A stretch of 64,000 nt of DNA from Ficedula albicollis. Its lineage: Eukaryota; Chordata; Aves; Passeriformes; Muscicapidae. Below the pieces are notes generated by a model. The model did no database searches. It worked only from the letters and a program-made list of their open reading frames with translations, and was not told the DNA's origin. Position numbers and translations under genes: made by a program. This document shows positions 63,431-64,000 of this stretch, one piece after another (position 1 is the stretch's first letter; each line of letters begins with the position of its first letter). Location of the stretch: contig NC_021685.1 of assembly GCF_000247815.1 (NCBI RefSeq), forward strand, positions 13,567,915-13,631,914, given 5' to 3'.

Positions 63431-64000
63431 ATCAGATACCATCATGGATTAAAAAAAAAAAAAATCCTACAAGATGTCAGATATTATAGCAAAAGGTAAA
63501 TGAAAAAGAAGCAAGTTTAAGCAACCCAAGATTTGCATGACACTCACTGTCCCAAATTAACTTCAGCTGAAATGAGAACAAGGCTCTGACTGGAGACAAA
63601 AATGCAAGTTTCTAAGCTCCAGCAATGACACATTAATCCCAGAAATTTTTCCTTCCCTGAATGTTACAAAATCCCCTGCTGCAGTGTTGTTTTGCACCTC
63701 CCCATCAGTTAGGAACTGTGTGAAACTCCACAATGCTTTTCTAACATACACTACAGCAAAAGATTCTCCCTACCCATCACTTAAAAAAATTACAGAATAA
63801 ATTCCACTTGTCCTGTATTTGTGTGTAATGTTATTTAACAAGCTTGCTATTCAGCACAGCAGGGAAAGTCCATTAGAAGAATGATATGCAGGCATCCCAC
63901 CAGAGTGTAATGAGAGGCTTCTCAGAAGGTAAGAAGTCACCTCCTTACTGCTCTTTGCCTTAACTATCAAAACTAAAGCACTGAACATAAATCTGCAAGG
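63431..64000. other. AT-rich non-coding DNA at right edge
   Basis: Contains an A run near 63449-63463 directly after the CR1 3' end. No gene or further repeat seen. Confidence 0.5.

Overview
The window looks like 64 kb of non-coding DNA from an amniote nuclear genome, most likely a bird. The evidence is an AT-rich, CpG-depleted background, no compact genes or operons, one CpG island at the left end, and interspersed repeats that are all short fragments of CR1 (chicken repeat 1) LINEs, recognisable by their 3' ends. CR1 is also found in turtles and crocodilians, so 'bird' is an inference. I found no protein-coding exon, tRNA, rRNA, CRISPR array or intact transposon that I can support. The open reading frames present are short and of random composition, or come from low-complexity DNA (a polyproline/polyglycine frame from a C homopolymer, and periodic frames from minisatellites).

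Layout. 1-770: CpG-bearing sequence flanking the island. 771-2740: a CpG island, a probable promoter or first-exon region of an unidentified gene, interrupted by an uninterrupted run of 1440 C (1142-2581) that is more likely an assembly or sequencing artefact than real DNA. 2741-10451: plain AT-rich DNA. 10452-10787: a 20-bp minisatellite. 15454-15707: T/G-rich tandem repeats. 16402-16487: a CR1 3' end. 17794-18589 and 19465-19762: perfect tandem duplications (398 and 149 bp). 24159-24620: the largest CR1 fragment, minus strand. 29875-31763: a cluster of tandem duplications, including an A-B-A array. 32830-33080: a candidate conserved regulatory element. 37243-38488: a 623-bp tandem duplication with two differences. 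39352-39556: a striking imperfect inverted repeat with 56-bp arms around an octamer-containing loop. 40125-41084 and 44343-45575: further tandem repeats, including an 18-bp minisatellite with higher-order structure. 50588-52700: a ~1.09-kb tandem duplication with a nested ~70-bp duplication. 63238-63430: a CR1 3' end with an internal duplication.

How it fits together. If the CpG-island gene is transcribed rightward, most of the window would be a large first intron. If leftward, it is upstream intergenic DNA. The sequence does not settle this. Two themes stand out. The first is an unusual density of two-copy direct tandem duplications (periods 50 to 1093 bp, many nearly identical), which are either recent real duplications or false duplications made during assembly. 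The second is a set of CpG-retaining, motif-rich islands that look like conserved non-coding elements. I did not find a recognisable new gene system. The inverted repeat at 39352-39556 and the poly-C-interrupted island are the items most worth checking.
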